Below, one piece after another: positions 52,338 to 62,275 of a stretch of 64,000 bases of DNA (position 1 is its first letter; every line of letters begins with the position of its first letter). Where the stretch lies: contig NZ_CP107880.1 of assembly GCF_036013745.1 (NCBI RefSeq), forward strand, positions 4,960,001 to 5,024,000, in the 5' to 3' direction. Source of the DNA: Streptomyces sp. NBC_00483 (lineage in GTDB: Bacteria > Actinomycetota > Actinomycetes > Streptomycetales > Streptomycetaceae). The position numbers were made by a program, and so were the translations under genes. The notes under the pieces are model-generated. The model was not told where the DNA came from. It saw nothing but the letters and a program-made list of their open reading frames with translations, and searched no databases.

Positions 52338-53794
52338 ACAAGCCCCTGCGCCGTATCGCGATCTTCTGCGGCCTCCTGGTCCTGGGCCTCCTGATCCGGG
52401 ACAACTGGCTCCAGTACGTGAAGGCCGACTCGCTCGCCTCCGACAAGGAGAACCGTCGCGTCGCCATCGAGCGGTACTCGACGCCGCGCGGCGACATCAT
52501 CGTCGACGGCAAGTCGGTCACCGGCTCCAAGGCGACCACCGGCACCGACCTCAAGTACAAGCGCACCTGGAAGGACGGGCCCATGTGGTCGCCCGTCACC
52601 GGCTACGCCTCGCAGGTCGTCGGCGCCAGCCAGATCGAGAACCTCGAGGACGGCATCCTCAGCGGCAACGACGACCGCCTCTTCTTCCGCAACACCCTCG
52701 ACATGATCACGGGCAAGCAGAAGGAGGGTGGCAACGTCGTCACCACCCTCAACGCCGACGCGCAGAAGGCCGCCTACGACGGCCTGAAGAACCGCGGCAA
52801 GGGTGCCGTCGCCGCCATCGAGCCGTCCACCGGCAAGATCCTCGCGCTCGCGTCCACGCCGTCGTACGACCCCTCGTCCTTCGCGGGGAACTCCACCGAC
52901 GACAGCCAGACGTTCACGCGGCTCGACAAGGACAAGGACAAGCCGCTCCTGAACCGCGCGCTGCGCGAGACGTACCCGCCCGGTTCGACGTTCAAGCTGG
53001 TGACGGCCGCGGCCGCGCTGGAGAGCGGGAACTACGACCCGGACCAGAAGACCGACACCCCGCTGCCGTGGACGATGCCGGGCACCACGACGCCGCTACC
53101 GAACGAGGGCAACATCCCTTGTAAGAACGCGACGCTGCGGGTCGCCCTGAAGGTCTCCTGCAACACCGTCTTCGGCAAGATCGGCTCGGACCTCGGCGTC
53201 GACGCGATGCGTGAGGAAGCCGACAAGTTCGGCTTCAACAAGGAGCAGTTCATCCCGGTCCGCTCGAACAAGTCGAACTTCGACAAGGACATGAACAAGT
53301 CGGAGACCGCGCTCTCCTCGATCGGCCAGTTCAACACCGCCACGACTCCGCTGCAGATGGCCATGGTCGCCTCCGCGGTCGCCAACGACGGCAAGCTCAT
53401 GGAGCCGTACATGGTGGACGAGTTGAAGGCCCCGAACCTCGACACGATCGAGAAGACGGACCCGAAGGAGATGAGCCGGCCGCTCTCCAAGGTGAACGCG
53501 CAGAAGCTCCAGTCGATGATGGAGACGGTCGTCAACGACGGCACCGGCGCCAACGCCAAGATCCCCGGCGTCACCGTCGGCGGCAAGACCGGTACCGCGC
53601 AGCACGGTGTCGACAACAGCGAGAAGCCGTACGCCTGGTTCGTCTCCTACGCCAAGACCGACTCCGGTTCGCCGGTCGCGGTGGCCGTCGTCGTCGAGGA
53701 CAGCGCCGCCAGCCGTCAGGACGTCTCCGGTGGCGGTCTGGCCGCGCCCATCGCGCGGGACGTGATGAAGGCGGTCGTGGACAGCAAGGAATGA
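52334..53794 (+). CDS. pbpA: Class B penicillin-binding protein PbpA
   Basis: The protein has 486 aa from the GTG at 52334, overlapping the rodA stop (GTGA). It has an N-terminal TM anchor (IAIFCGLLVLGLLIRDNWL), a dimerisation domain (ERYSTPRGDIIVDGK) and a transpeptidase domain with SxxK (PPGSTFKLVTAAAAL), SxN (KVSCNTVFGKIG) and KTG (VGGKTGTAQHG). It crosslinks the glycan made by RodA. Confidence 0.95.
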   Translation: MNKPLRRIAIFCGLLVLGLLIRDNWLQYVKADSLASDKENRRVAIERYSTPRGDIIVDGKSVTGSKATTGTDLKYKRTWKDGPMWSPVTGYASQVVGASQIENLEDGILSGNDDRLFFRNTLDMITGKQKEGGNVVTTLNADAQKAAYDGLKNRGKGAVAAIEPSTGKILALASTPSYDPSSFAGNSTDDSQTFTRLDKDKDKPLLNRALRETYPPGSTFKLVTAAAALESGNYDPDQKTDTPLPWTMPGTTTPLPNEGNIPCKNATLRVALKVSCNTVFGKIGSDLGVDAMREEADKFGFNKEQFIPVRSNKSNFDKDMNKSETALSSIGQFNTATTPLQMAMVASAVANDGKLMEPYMVDELKAPNLDTIEKTDPKEMSRPLSKVNAQKLQSMMETVVNDGTGANAKIPGVTVGGKTGTAQHGVDNSEKPYAWFVSYAKTDSGSPVAVAVVVEDSAASRQDVSGGGLAAPIARDVMKAVVDSKE

Positions 53795-53993
53795 CGCGAC
53801 GGAACTCGGCTTCACTGCGCCTTGTGAGCCCGGTCACTCGTTGTTCACATAGATGCACGTGGCGATACCGGTCCTGTCACGGGTCACGGTGGTGGCCAGG
53901 TCACGCTGGGCAAGCCGGGTACGGTATGCCCGGACAGCACACCGCCCGACCCCGCACGGGACGGTCGGGACCGACGGAGAGGGCTGGTAGGTA

Positions 53994-55985
<1,992 letters not shown>

Positions 55986-55995
55986 TGCCCCGCCG

Positions 55996-56046
55996 CAACG
56001 CACTGCGCCCGCTGTACGGAGTCCGTACAGCGGGCGCAGTGCGTTG
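55996..56046. terminator. Strong bidirectional terminator between pknB and srtE
   Basis: A perfect 24-bp stem with a 3-nt loop (arms begin CAACGCACTGCGCCC and end GGGCGCAGTGCGTTG) separates the convergent pknB and sortase genes. Confidence 0.9.
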
Positions 56047-56073
56047 GTCAGCGCAGTTGGTGGGCGCAGCCGG

Positions 56074-56814
56074 TCAGCGCAGTTCCTTCGGCGGCGTCCG
56101 GTCGCTGTCCACCTTGTCGACCCGCTCCAGCTCGCCCCACACCACGTACCGGTACGTGGACGTGTAGACCGGCGTGCACGTCGTCAGCGTGATGTACTTC
56201 CCGGCCTTCTTCTTCCCCGACTCCTCGGGCACCCGGTCCAGGACGTCCACGTTGTACTTCGAGGTCTCCGGGAGGGTGTTGTAGACCTTGTAGACGTACC
56301 AGTCGTCCTTCGTCTCGAAGACGATCGAGTCACCCTTCTCGATCTTGTCGATGTTGTGGAACTTGGCGCCGTGCCCGTCCCGGTGCGCGGCCAGCGAGAA
56401 GTTGCCGTTCTTCCCGTTCGTCGGCAGCGCCGACTTCACGGGGTCCGTGTAGTAGCCGGCGACACCGTCGTTGAGGATCTTGGTGTCGGTGCCCTTCTCG
56501 ACCAGCACCTCGCCCTTGCTCATCGCGGGCACGTGCAGGAAGCCGATGCCGTTCTTGGTGTCCAGGGCGCCGGGGCCGCTGCTGCCCTTCCACTGGTCGC
56601 GAACCTTGTCGCCCTGCTTGCCCGCCGCACGATCGGCGACGACGTTCGTCCACCACAGTGAATAGGCGACGAAGAGACCGAGGATCACGCCCGCGGTGAT
56701 GAGCAGTTCACCGAAGACGCTGACGGCGGTCGCGATCCGGCCGCGCCGGGGTGAGGGCGAATGCGAGGGGCCCTTCGGTGCGGCTTCTTCCCCATGGTCG
56801 GTCGTCGCTGCCAC
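56074..56814 (-). CDS. srtE: Class E sortase (SrtE2-like)
   Basis: The protein has 246 aa. A short cytoplasmic N-terminus and a TM anchor (ELLITAGVILGLFVAYSLWW) precede the sortase barrel. The catalytic His is in SLAAHRDGHGAKF, Cys in ITLTTCTPVYTST and Arg in TYRYVVWG. Class E sortases cleave LAXTG motifs; in Streptomyces they anchor long chaplins. Last gene of the sortase block, 61 bp after the next one. By position it corresponds to S. coelicolor SrtE2. Confidence 0.92.
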   Translation of the reverse strand: MAATTDHGEEAAPKGPSHSPSPRRGRIATAVSVFGELLITAGVILGLFVAYSLWWTNVVADRAAGKQGDKVRDQWKGSSGPGALDTKNGIGFLHVPAMSKGEVLVEKGTDTKILNDGVAGYYTDPVKSALPTNGKNGNFSLAAHRDGHGAKFHNIDKIEKGDSIVFETKDDWYVYKVYNTLPETSKYNVDVLDRVPEESGKKKAGKYITLTTCTPVYTSTYRYVVWGELERVDKVDSDRTPPKELR

Positions 56815-56875
56815 TGCGTCATGCCCCGTCTCTGTGCGCCGTACTGCCCGATGCCTGGTGCCCGGTGGTCCCCGG

Positions 56876-58144
56876 TTATTCGACGAGCGCGTCCGGCTTG
56901 CCCTTGCTCCGCGGACGCTCCTCGACCATCTTGCCCCAGACGATCATTCGATACGTACTGGTGAATTCCGGAGTGCACGTCGTCAGAGTGATGTAGCGGC
57001 CCGGCTTGGTGAACCCGGAGCCCGCCGGGATCTGGTTGAGCACGGACGTGTTCGACGGCGGTGTCTGCGGCAGGATGCTCGCCATCTTGTACACGTAGTA
57101 CTTGTCCTGCGTCTCGACCACGATCGGGTCGCCCGGTTCGAGACGGTTGATGAAGCGGAACGGCTCACCATGGGTGTTGCGGTGTCCCGCGACCGCGAAG
57201 TTCCCCTTCTTCGCGTCCGGCATCGCGGTCGGAATGCTGTCCTTGTCGTAGTGCCCGACCATGCCCTTGTCGAGGACCTGGGGCTTGCTGATGCCCTCGG
57301 CGATCGGCACGACGACGTCCAGCTTCGGGATGTAGAGGATCGCGAAACCCTGCCCCGGCTCGAACGCGCCGGGCTTGCGCTTGCCGTTGGCCCAGTCGTC
57401 CTCGAGGCTGTGCCGGGCGCTGCCGGCGATGTTGTTTGCCCTTATGTTCGACCACCAGAGCTGGTAGGTGACGAACAGCAGCATCAACACCCCGATGCTG
57501 ATGAAGACTTCGCCGACCGCCCGGCTCGCGATCACCCCGGCACCCGGCTTGGCCGCACGCGCCGCGGCGCGCGCCTCGACGCGGGACAGCGGTTTGCCGT
57601 CCGCTCCCGCCTCCGGCTCCTGCTCGGTGGCGGGCGCCGCCGAGTGCCGTCCGCCGCCCCGCTTGGCGGCCTTCCTGCGCGCGGCCCGGCCACCGGTGGG
57701 CGGCGCGGTCTCGACTATTCGCCGGGTGTCCGCGGTGCGCAGGGCGACGGTCTCGTCGTCCCGCACCGGCTCGACGGGCTCGGGCTCCGGTTCTTCCTGT
57801 ACGGGGGCGTAGGCGGGCTCAGGGGCCTGCTCCGGGGTGTGTTGCGCGGTTACGGGCGCGGCCGGTTCCGGGGCCTGCTCACGCCCGCCCCCGTACCAGT
57901 TCTGGGCGTACCCCTGCGGGTCGTACCACTCGGGCTCCGGCTCGGGGCGGCGCTTCGCCTCCGCGGCCGGCCGCTGCTCCTGCTGGGGCTCCGGCTGTGG
58001 GTCCTGCTCCTGCGCTCCCGACGGCCGGAACCACGGCGACGGGTGCTGCCCCGGCAACGGGTCGTTCAGCGGGTCGTCGAGGCGACGCACGGCGTCCTCG
58101 AACCCGCCGGCCTCACCGTCCTGCTCGGGGCGCAACGCGGTCAC
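56876..58144 (-). CDS. srtE: Class E sortase with long disordered cytoplasmic N-terminus (SrtE1-like)
   Basis: The protein has 422 aa from a GTG overlapping the pabA stop (GTGA). Residues about 1-205 are acidic/Pro/Gln/Glu-rich (EPEPEPVEPVRDDETVALRT) with an Arg/Lys patch before the TM (VFISIGVLMLLFVTYQLWW). The catalytic residues are His in AVAGHRNTHGEPF, Cys in ITLTTCTPEFTST and Arg in TYRMIVWG. By position it corresponds to S. coelicolor SrtE1. Confidence 0.92.
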   Translation of the reverse strand: MTALRPEQDGEAGGFEDAVRRLDDPLNDPLPGQHPSPWFRPSGAQEQDPQPEPQQEQRPAAEAKRRPEPEPEWYDPQGYAQNWYGGGREQAPEPAAPVTAQHTPEQAPEPAYAPVQEEPEPEPVEPVRDDETVALRTADTRRIVETAPPTGGRAARRKAAKRGGGRHSAAPATEQEPEAGADGKPLSRVEARAAARAAKPGAGVIASRAVGEVFISIGVLMLLFVTYQLWWSNIRANNIAGSARHSLEDDWANGKRKPGAFEPGQGFAILYIPKLDVVVPIAEGISKPQVLDKGMVGHYDKDSIPTAMPDAKKGNFAVAGHRNTHGEPFRFINRLEPGDPIVVETQDKYYVYKMASILPQTPPSNTSVLNQIPAGSGFTKPGRYITLTTCTPEFTSTYRMIVWGKMVEERPRSKGKPDALVE

Positions 58145-58815
58145 GCCGAGGCCCTGCCCACGACCGGCGCGAGCCCGGCCGATCTGGCCACCGCGTCCTT
58201 GTCCCCGCACTCGACGAGCCAGTTCGCGAGCATCAGGTGCCCGTGCTCGGTGAGCACCGACTCGGGGTGGAACTGCACGCCCTCGACGGGCAGTTCACGG
58301 TGGCGCAGGCCCATGATGATGCCGTCCTCGGTGCGCGCCGTGACCTCAAGCTCCTCCGGTACGGTGCCGGGCTCCGCGGCCAGCGAGTGGTAGCGGGTGG
58401 CCGTGAACGGGTCGGGGAGGCCCGCGAAGACGCCCTTGCCCCCGTGGCCGACGAGCGAGGTCTTGCCGTGCAGCAGCTCGGGCGCGCGGTCCACGACGCC
58501 GCCGTACGCCACCTGCATCGACTGCATGCCGAGGCAGACACCGAAGACGGGCACACCGGTCGCCGCGCAGTGCCGCACCATCTCGATGCAGACACCGGCC
58601 TGTTCGGGGGCGCCGGGACCCGGGCTGAGCAGCACGCCGTCGAACCCTCCCCCACTCTTCGAGCGGGAGGTGCCCCCTAGCGCGTGCGAGGTCGTCACCT
58701 CGTCGTTGCGCACCACCTCGCACTCGGCACCCAGCTGGTACAGGTACTGGACGAGGTTGAAGACGAAGCTGTCGTAGTTGTCGACGACGAGAATGCGGGT
58801 CTTTCGGGTGCTCAC
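58141..58815 (-). CDS. pabA: Glutamine amidotransferase component II of aminodeoxychorismate/anthranilate synthase
   Basis: The protein has 224 aa. Class I glutamine amidotransferase: ILVVDNYDSFVFNLVQYLYQ, VLLSPGPGAPEQAG, catalytic Cys in PVFGVCLGMQSM and His-Glu in VQFHPESVLTEHG. It supplies ammonia for p-aminobenzoate or anthranilate synthesis. An insertion LGGTSRSKSGGG between the NDEVTTSHA and GFDGVLLSPGPG segments is not found in typical members and is encoded by a palindromic repeat. It overlaps its neighbours on both sides by 4 bp. Confidence 0.9.
   Translation of the reverse strand: MSTRKTRILVVDNYDSFVFNLVQYLYQLGAECEVVRNDEVTTSHALGGTSRSKSGGGFDGVLLSPGPGAPEQAGVCIEMVRHCAATGVPVFGVCLGMQSMQVAYGGVVDRAPELLHGKTSLVGHGGKGVFAGLPDPFTATRYHSLAAEPGTVPEELEVTARTEDGIIMGLRHRELPVEGVQFHPESVLTEHGHLMLANWLVECGDKDAVARSAGLAPVVGRASA
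58645..58680. repeat. Palindromic mini-element inserted in frame in pabA
   Basis: CCTCCCCCACTC-TTC-GAGCGGGAGG plus GTGCCCCCTAG forms an imperfect hairpin. It adds about 36 bp (12 codons) to a conserved loop and keeps the frame. It resembles the insertion at 3950-3992. Confidence 0.6.
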
Positions 58816-58973
58816 TGGCCGTTCACCGTCACATCGTTGAAGGGCAGCAGCGGCTCGGCCCAGGGGAAGATGTACTGGAAGAGGACATACACGACCGCCA
58901 GGATCAGCAGGACCGAGATCCCCGCCCTCGCCCAGGTGTTCCCCGGCAGATGCCGCCAGATCCAGCCGTACAT
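58812..58973 (-). CDS. 53-aa single-pass membrane protein in the sortase cluster
   Basis: It starts MYGWIWRHLPGNTWARAG with GGGGAG 7 nt upstream, has one TM helix (ISVLLILAVVYVLFQYIFPW) and ends EPLLPFNDVTVNGQ. The stop overlaps the pabA start by 4 bp, which supports translation. The product is unrecognised, but its position between sortase genes and strict coupling suggest a conserved small protein. Confidence 0.75.
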   Translation of the reverse strand: MYGWIWRHLPGNTWARAGISVLLILAVVYVLFQYIFPWAEPLLPFNDVTVNGQ

Positions 58974-59014
58974 GCCGGGCTCCCCTTCCACCGTTCTGCG
59001 ATTACGGCACCAGA

Positions 59015-59710
59015 CTAACGGCGTAGCGCTTTCGGTTTGCCTGCCTCCACAGGCTGAGTGGCATCGAGATGCGCCCAGACGATCAGACGGTGACTGTGGC
59101 CCCACTCCGGCTCACACGTCGTCAGCGTCAGATAGCGCCCCGGCTCCTGGTAACCGGACTTGCGCGGCACCGGGTCGATCACTCCGACATCGCTGGGCAG
59201 CGTCTTGTACGGCTTGGTGTCGATGACGTACGTGAACCACGTGGTCCCGTCGGTGAGCACCACCGGGTCACCCGGCCTGAGCTTGGGGAAGTCCTTGAAC
59301 GGGTCGCCGTACGTGCGCCGATGGCCGGCGACCGCGAAGTTCCCCTTCTCCCCGAGCCGGGCCGTGCCGGCGTAGTGCCCGAGCCCCTTCTTGAGGGTGT
59401 CGACCTTCGTGTTCTGGAGGACGGGCTTGTTCCACGTGAAACCAAGCCGCGGGATGTACATCACACCGAAGGGCTTGCCGTCCTTGTACGGGCCCTGCTC
59501 CGGCGGCGCCGCACTGGTCCGGTCATCGGGCGCCGCACTGGCCACCGGCCGCTTCGCCCACTGGTCCTGGAGGTCGTCGATCTGGCTGCCCATGGCGCTG
59601 TCAGCCTTCACACCGGTCCAGAACAGCACATACGCGACGAACAGCACGATCAAGGCGCCGACGGTGATACAGAGTTCGCTGAATGTCCTGATGGCGACAC
59701 GTACCGACAC
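59015..59710 (-). CDS. srtE: Class E sortase, third copy
   Basis: The protein has 231 aa from a GTG at 59710. The TM anchor is ELCITVGALIVLFVAYVLFW. The catalytic His is in FAVAGHRRTYGDPF, Cys in LTLTTCEPEWGHS and Arg in SHRLIVWAHL. It is diverged from the other two around the active site (CEPEWGHSHR instead of CTPxxTSTYR). A near-perfect parS lies inside the coding sequence (59429-59442). Confidence 0.9.
   Translation of the reverse strand: MSVRVAIRTFSELCITVGALIVLFVAYVLFWTGVKADSAMGSQIDDLQDQWAKRPVASAAPDDRTSAAPPEQGPYKDGKPFGVMYIPRLGFTWNKPVLQNTKVDTLKKGLGHYAGTARLGEKGNFAVAGHRRTYGDPFKDFPKLRPGDPVVLTDGTTWFTYVIDTKPYKTLPSDVGVIDPVPRKSGYQEPGRYLTLTTCEPEWGHSHRLIVWAHLDATQPVEAGKPKALRR
59429..59442. other. 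parS: parS-like site, 13 of 14 matches
   Basis: GTTCCACGTGAAAC differs from GTTTCACGTGAAAC at one position. It lies within the third sortase gene. Degenerate parS sites with this substitution are known in Streptomyces. Confidence 0.65.
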
Positions 59711-59740
59711 AGGCCCCCCAGTACGGCGGCTACTCCATGG

Positions 59741-60508
59741 CTAGTTCACGGGCTTCGCGTAGTGGAGATCCACTGTGCCCGAGTAACCGGGAAGAGTCAT
59801 CGCCCCGTCGTCCTCCACTTTCCAGCCGAGCCCGTACGCGTTGACGTACAGCATGTAGTTCTGGATCTCGGGCGAGGCCGCGACCGCCTGCTTCAGCTTC
59901 TCCGGGTCCCCGACTGCGGTGATCTTGTACGGGGGCGAGTAGACCCGGCCCTGGAGGATCAGGGTGTTGCCGACGCAGCGGACGGCGGACGTGGAGATGA
60001 GGCGCTGGTCCATGACCTTGATGCCCTTGGCGCCGCCGTGCCACAGGGCGTTCACCACGGCCTGCAGGTCCTGCTGGTGGATGACCAGGTCGTTGGGCTG
60101 GGGGTCGGGGTAGCCGGGGAGCTTGGGGGCGGCGTTCGGCGGGGCGTCGTCGAGTGTGACGGAGATCGCCTCACCCTTCAGCTTCTTCGTCCCGGACGCC
60201 TTCTCCAGGGCGTCCACCTTCTCGTCGTCGGCCTTGGTGGAGCCGTTGTCGCGCTCGGCGAGGCGCTCGACGTCGCCGCGGACCCCGCCGTTGACCGCTT
60301 CCAGGTCCTTGTTCTTGCGGCTGCGCTCCTGGATGAGGTCCGAGAGCTTCAGCAGGGACCCGTCCGTCCGGATATTGGTGCCCTTGGCCGTATTGAAACT
60401 GGTGAAAAAGATGAGGCCGGCGAGCGCGAAAACGCCAATGGTGAGCAACCGCACGGGCCGCAGGCGCCCACGGGCGGAACTCTTGGCAGGGTCGACGGAA
60501 TTGCTCAA
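59741..60508 (-). CDS. DUF881 family membrane protein
   Basis: The protein has 255 aa from a TTG at 60508 with AAGGAGA upstream. One TM helix (LLTIGVFALAGLIFFTSFNT), a coiled-coil segment (SDLIQERSRKNKDLEAVNGG) and the DUF881 domain (HQQDLQAVVNALWHGGAKGI, VYSPPYKITAVGDPEKLKQA) are visible. The family sits near division genes in actinobacteria and Firmicutes. It is divergent from crgA, again suggesting a septation role. Confidence 0.88.
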   Translation of the reverse strand: MSNSVDPAKSSARGRLRPVRLLTIGVFALAGLIFFTSFNTAKGTNIRTDGSLLKLSDLIQERSRKNKDLEAVNGGVRGDVERLAERDNGSTKADDEKVDALEKASGTKKLKGEAISVTLDDAPPNAAPKLPGYPDPQPNDLVIHQQDLQAVVNALWHGGAKGIKVMDQRLISTSAVRCVGNTLILQGRVYSPPYKITAVGDPEKLKQAVAASPEIQNYMLYVNAYGLGWKVEDDGAMTLPGYSGTVDLHYAKPVN

Positions 60509-60661
60509 CGTACCCTTATCTCCTTCGACGCCACGGAAGCACTACGCTAACGGACGCCCGGAGGAGCACGGGGAATCCCCACAACTTCCCCTTGTACGCT
60601 GCTCCGGAGCCAGCCCACGTACTCTGCGCGGCCACGCAGCGCATCGACAGGAGAGACCCTC

Positions 60662-60919
60662 GTGCCGAAGTCACGTATCCGCAAGAAGGCCGACTACACG
60701 CCGCCGACGGCGTCGAAGCAGGCAGCCAATATCAAGCTGACCAACCGCGGTTGGGTGGCACCGGTAATGCTGGCGCTGTTCCTCATCGGGCTCGTCTGGA
60801 TCGTCATCTTCTACGTGGCCGACGGCACGCTGCCCATCAAGGCGCTCGGCAACTGGAACATCGTCGTGGGCTTCGGCTTCATCGCCGGAGGCTTCGGCGT
60901 CTCCACCCAGTGGAAGTAG
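60662..60919 (+). CDS. crgA: Cell division protein CrgA
   Basis: The protein has 85 aa from the GTG at 60662. It is the small two-TM CrgA protein: [22 protein letters not shown]1 [20 protein letters not shown] and TM2 [20 protein letters not shown]. CrgA coordinates growth and septation through FtsZ in Streptomyces aerial hyphae. Confidence 0.95.
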   Translation: MPKSRIRKKADYTPPTASKQAANIKLTNRGWVAPVMLALFLIGLVWIVIFYVADGTLPIKALGNWNIVVGFGFIAGGFGVSTQWK

Positions 60920-60955
60920 CCCTGCCGCGGCTGTGGAAGTAGCCGTGGAAGTAGC
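60910..60955. repeat. Triplicated 11-bp end of crgA
   Basis: GTGGAAGTAGC occurs at 60910-60920 (the crgA terminus), 60933-60943 and 60945-60955. Confidence 0.75.
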
Positions 60956-60978
60956 TCTGCCCTGAGCTATCCACTGAG

Positions 60979-61211
60979 TTATCCACAGACTTTCGGCGAT
61001 TTTCCACAGCCGTGGAAAAGGTCGCATGATCTGTGGATAACCCACTGAGTGTTGACGCCGGTGTGACTGGATCGACTCCAGTCGACCACCTGTTCGCCCC
61101 TTGTCCCTCCTGGTCAAACCCGGGTTGACGACGAGGGGCACAGCTGTTCCCCACAGGATGCACAAGATCCGGCACACGCTGTGGACAACCCCGGTCATCA
61201 TCCGTGGACAA
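60979..61211. other. DnaA-box cluster in the crgA-rhomboid intergenic region
   Basis: TTATCCACA at 60979-60987 (+), TGTGGATAA at 61032-61040 (-), TGTGGACAA at 61180-61188 (-) and CGTGGACAA at 61203-61211 (-, one mismatch) fit the TTGTCCACA/TTATCCACA DnaA-box consensus. Imperfect boxes lie at 61001-61009 and 61147-61155. The 298-bp gene-free region around them has no coding potential and is less GC-rich than its flanks. It is not oriC itself. Confidence 0.72.
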
Positions 61212-61217
61212 CCGGGC

Positions 61218-62117
61218 TCAGGTGAGCTGCGCGGTCCTGACGACGACGGTGACCAGCACGGCGATCAGAACCAGCGCACAGGTCCCGTACTGCACGAGCG
61301 CCCGACGCTCTCGCGGGGCGTGGACCATGGCGTAGCCGACGATCAGACCGCCGACGAGGCCGCCGATGTGCGCCTGCCAGGCGATGTTGAAGGCCGGGTT
61401 GAACGTGAAGATCAGGTTGATCACGAGCAGCGCGATGACCGGCCGCAGATCGTAGTTGAGGCGCCGCATCAGGATCGCCGTCGCGCCGAACAGACCGAAG
61501 ATCGCTCCCGAGGCGCCGAGCGAGGGCTGGTTCTGCGCGGAGAGCAGATAGGTCAGGGCGCTGCCCGCCAGACCCGAGACCAGATACAGCGCGATGTAGC
61601 GGGCGCGGCCGAGGGCCGCCTCCAGCGGGCCGCCGATCCACCACAGGCTGAGCATGTTGAAGGCGATGTGGACATAGGAGCCGTGCAGGAACATCGCGGT
61701 GAGCAGCCGGTACCACTGCCCCTCCGCCACGCCTTCGAGGCCGCCGAGGTCGGGCACCCAGGCGAGTCCGAGCATCTCGAACCGCTCGGTGAACCGCTCG
61801 CCGACCGTCATCTGCACCACGAACACGGCCACGCAGAGCCCGAGCAGCACCTTGGTGACCAGACGCGGATCGGAGGTGATCGTGCCGCCCGCCATGGTCC
61901 TCGGCTGGTTCGCGCTCGGCGCGTGCCCGGTCCCCGAGCCGCTGCGCACACACTCCGGGCACTGGAATCCGACGGACGCGCTGACCATGCACTCGGGGCA
62001 GATGGGCCGCTCGCAGCGGGTGCAGCTGATGGCGGTCGGGCGGTCCGGGTGCCGGTAGCAGCCGGGCAGGCCCTCGGCGTCCTTCGGTTCCTGCGGGCTG
62101 CCGGGCGCCTGGTCCAT
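61218..62117 (-). CDS. Rhomboid-family intramembrane serine protease with N-terminal zinc finger
   Basis: The protein has 299 aa from the ATG at 62117. The N-terminus carries a Cys-rich B-box-like zinc finger (CYRHPDRPTAISCTRCERPI, CPEC, FQCPEC). Six TM segments follow with rhomboid motifs: HIAFNMLSLWWIGGPLE, the catalytic Ser in GASGAIFGLFGA and the catalytic His in AHIGGLVGGLI. The substrate is unknown. Confidence 0.9.
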   Translation of the reverse strand: MDQAPGSPQEPKDAEGLPGCYRHPDRPTAISCTRCERPICPECMVSASVGFQCPECVRSGSGTGHAPSANQPRTMAGGTITSDPRLVTKVLLGLCVAVFVVQMTVGERFTERFEMLGLAWVPDLGGLEGVAEGQWYRLLTAMFLHGSYVHIAFNMLSLWWIGGPLEAALGRARYIALYLVSGLAGSALTYLLSAQNQPSLGASGAIFGLFGATAILMRRLNYDLRPVIALLVINLIFTFNPAFNIAWQAHIGGLVGGLIVGYAMVHAPRERRALVQYGTCALVLIAVLVTVVVRTAQLT

Positions 62118-62130
62118 GGCGGTCGTCCCC

Positions 62131-62165
62131 TCGGGTCTCAGGTCTCGGGTCTCGGGTCTCGGATC
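62131..62165. repeat. Heptamer tandem repeat upstream of the rhomboid gene
   Basis: Five heptamers with consensus TCGGGTC (variants TCAGGTC and TCGGATC) end 14 bp before the rhomboid start codon. Confidence 0.8.
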
Positions 62166-62275
62166 GAGTGATCGGATGCGGTGACGTCGGCGCCGCGCGG
62201 CTGCGCAACGCACCGCCCCGCCCCCGTGCCTACGAACAGGCGACGGACGGCGGGGCGTATTGGTTCCCTGCGGGA

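Noticed and set aside
60979..61211. The DnaA-box cluster as oriC
   Set aside because: There is no adjacent dnaA, dnaN or rpmH, and Streptomyces oriC has many more boxes over several hundred bp.
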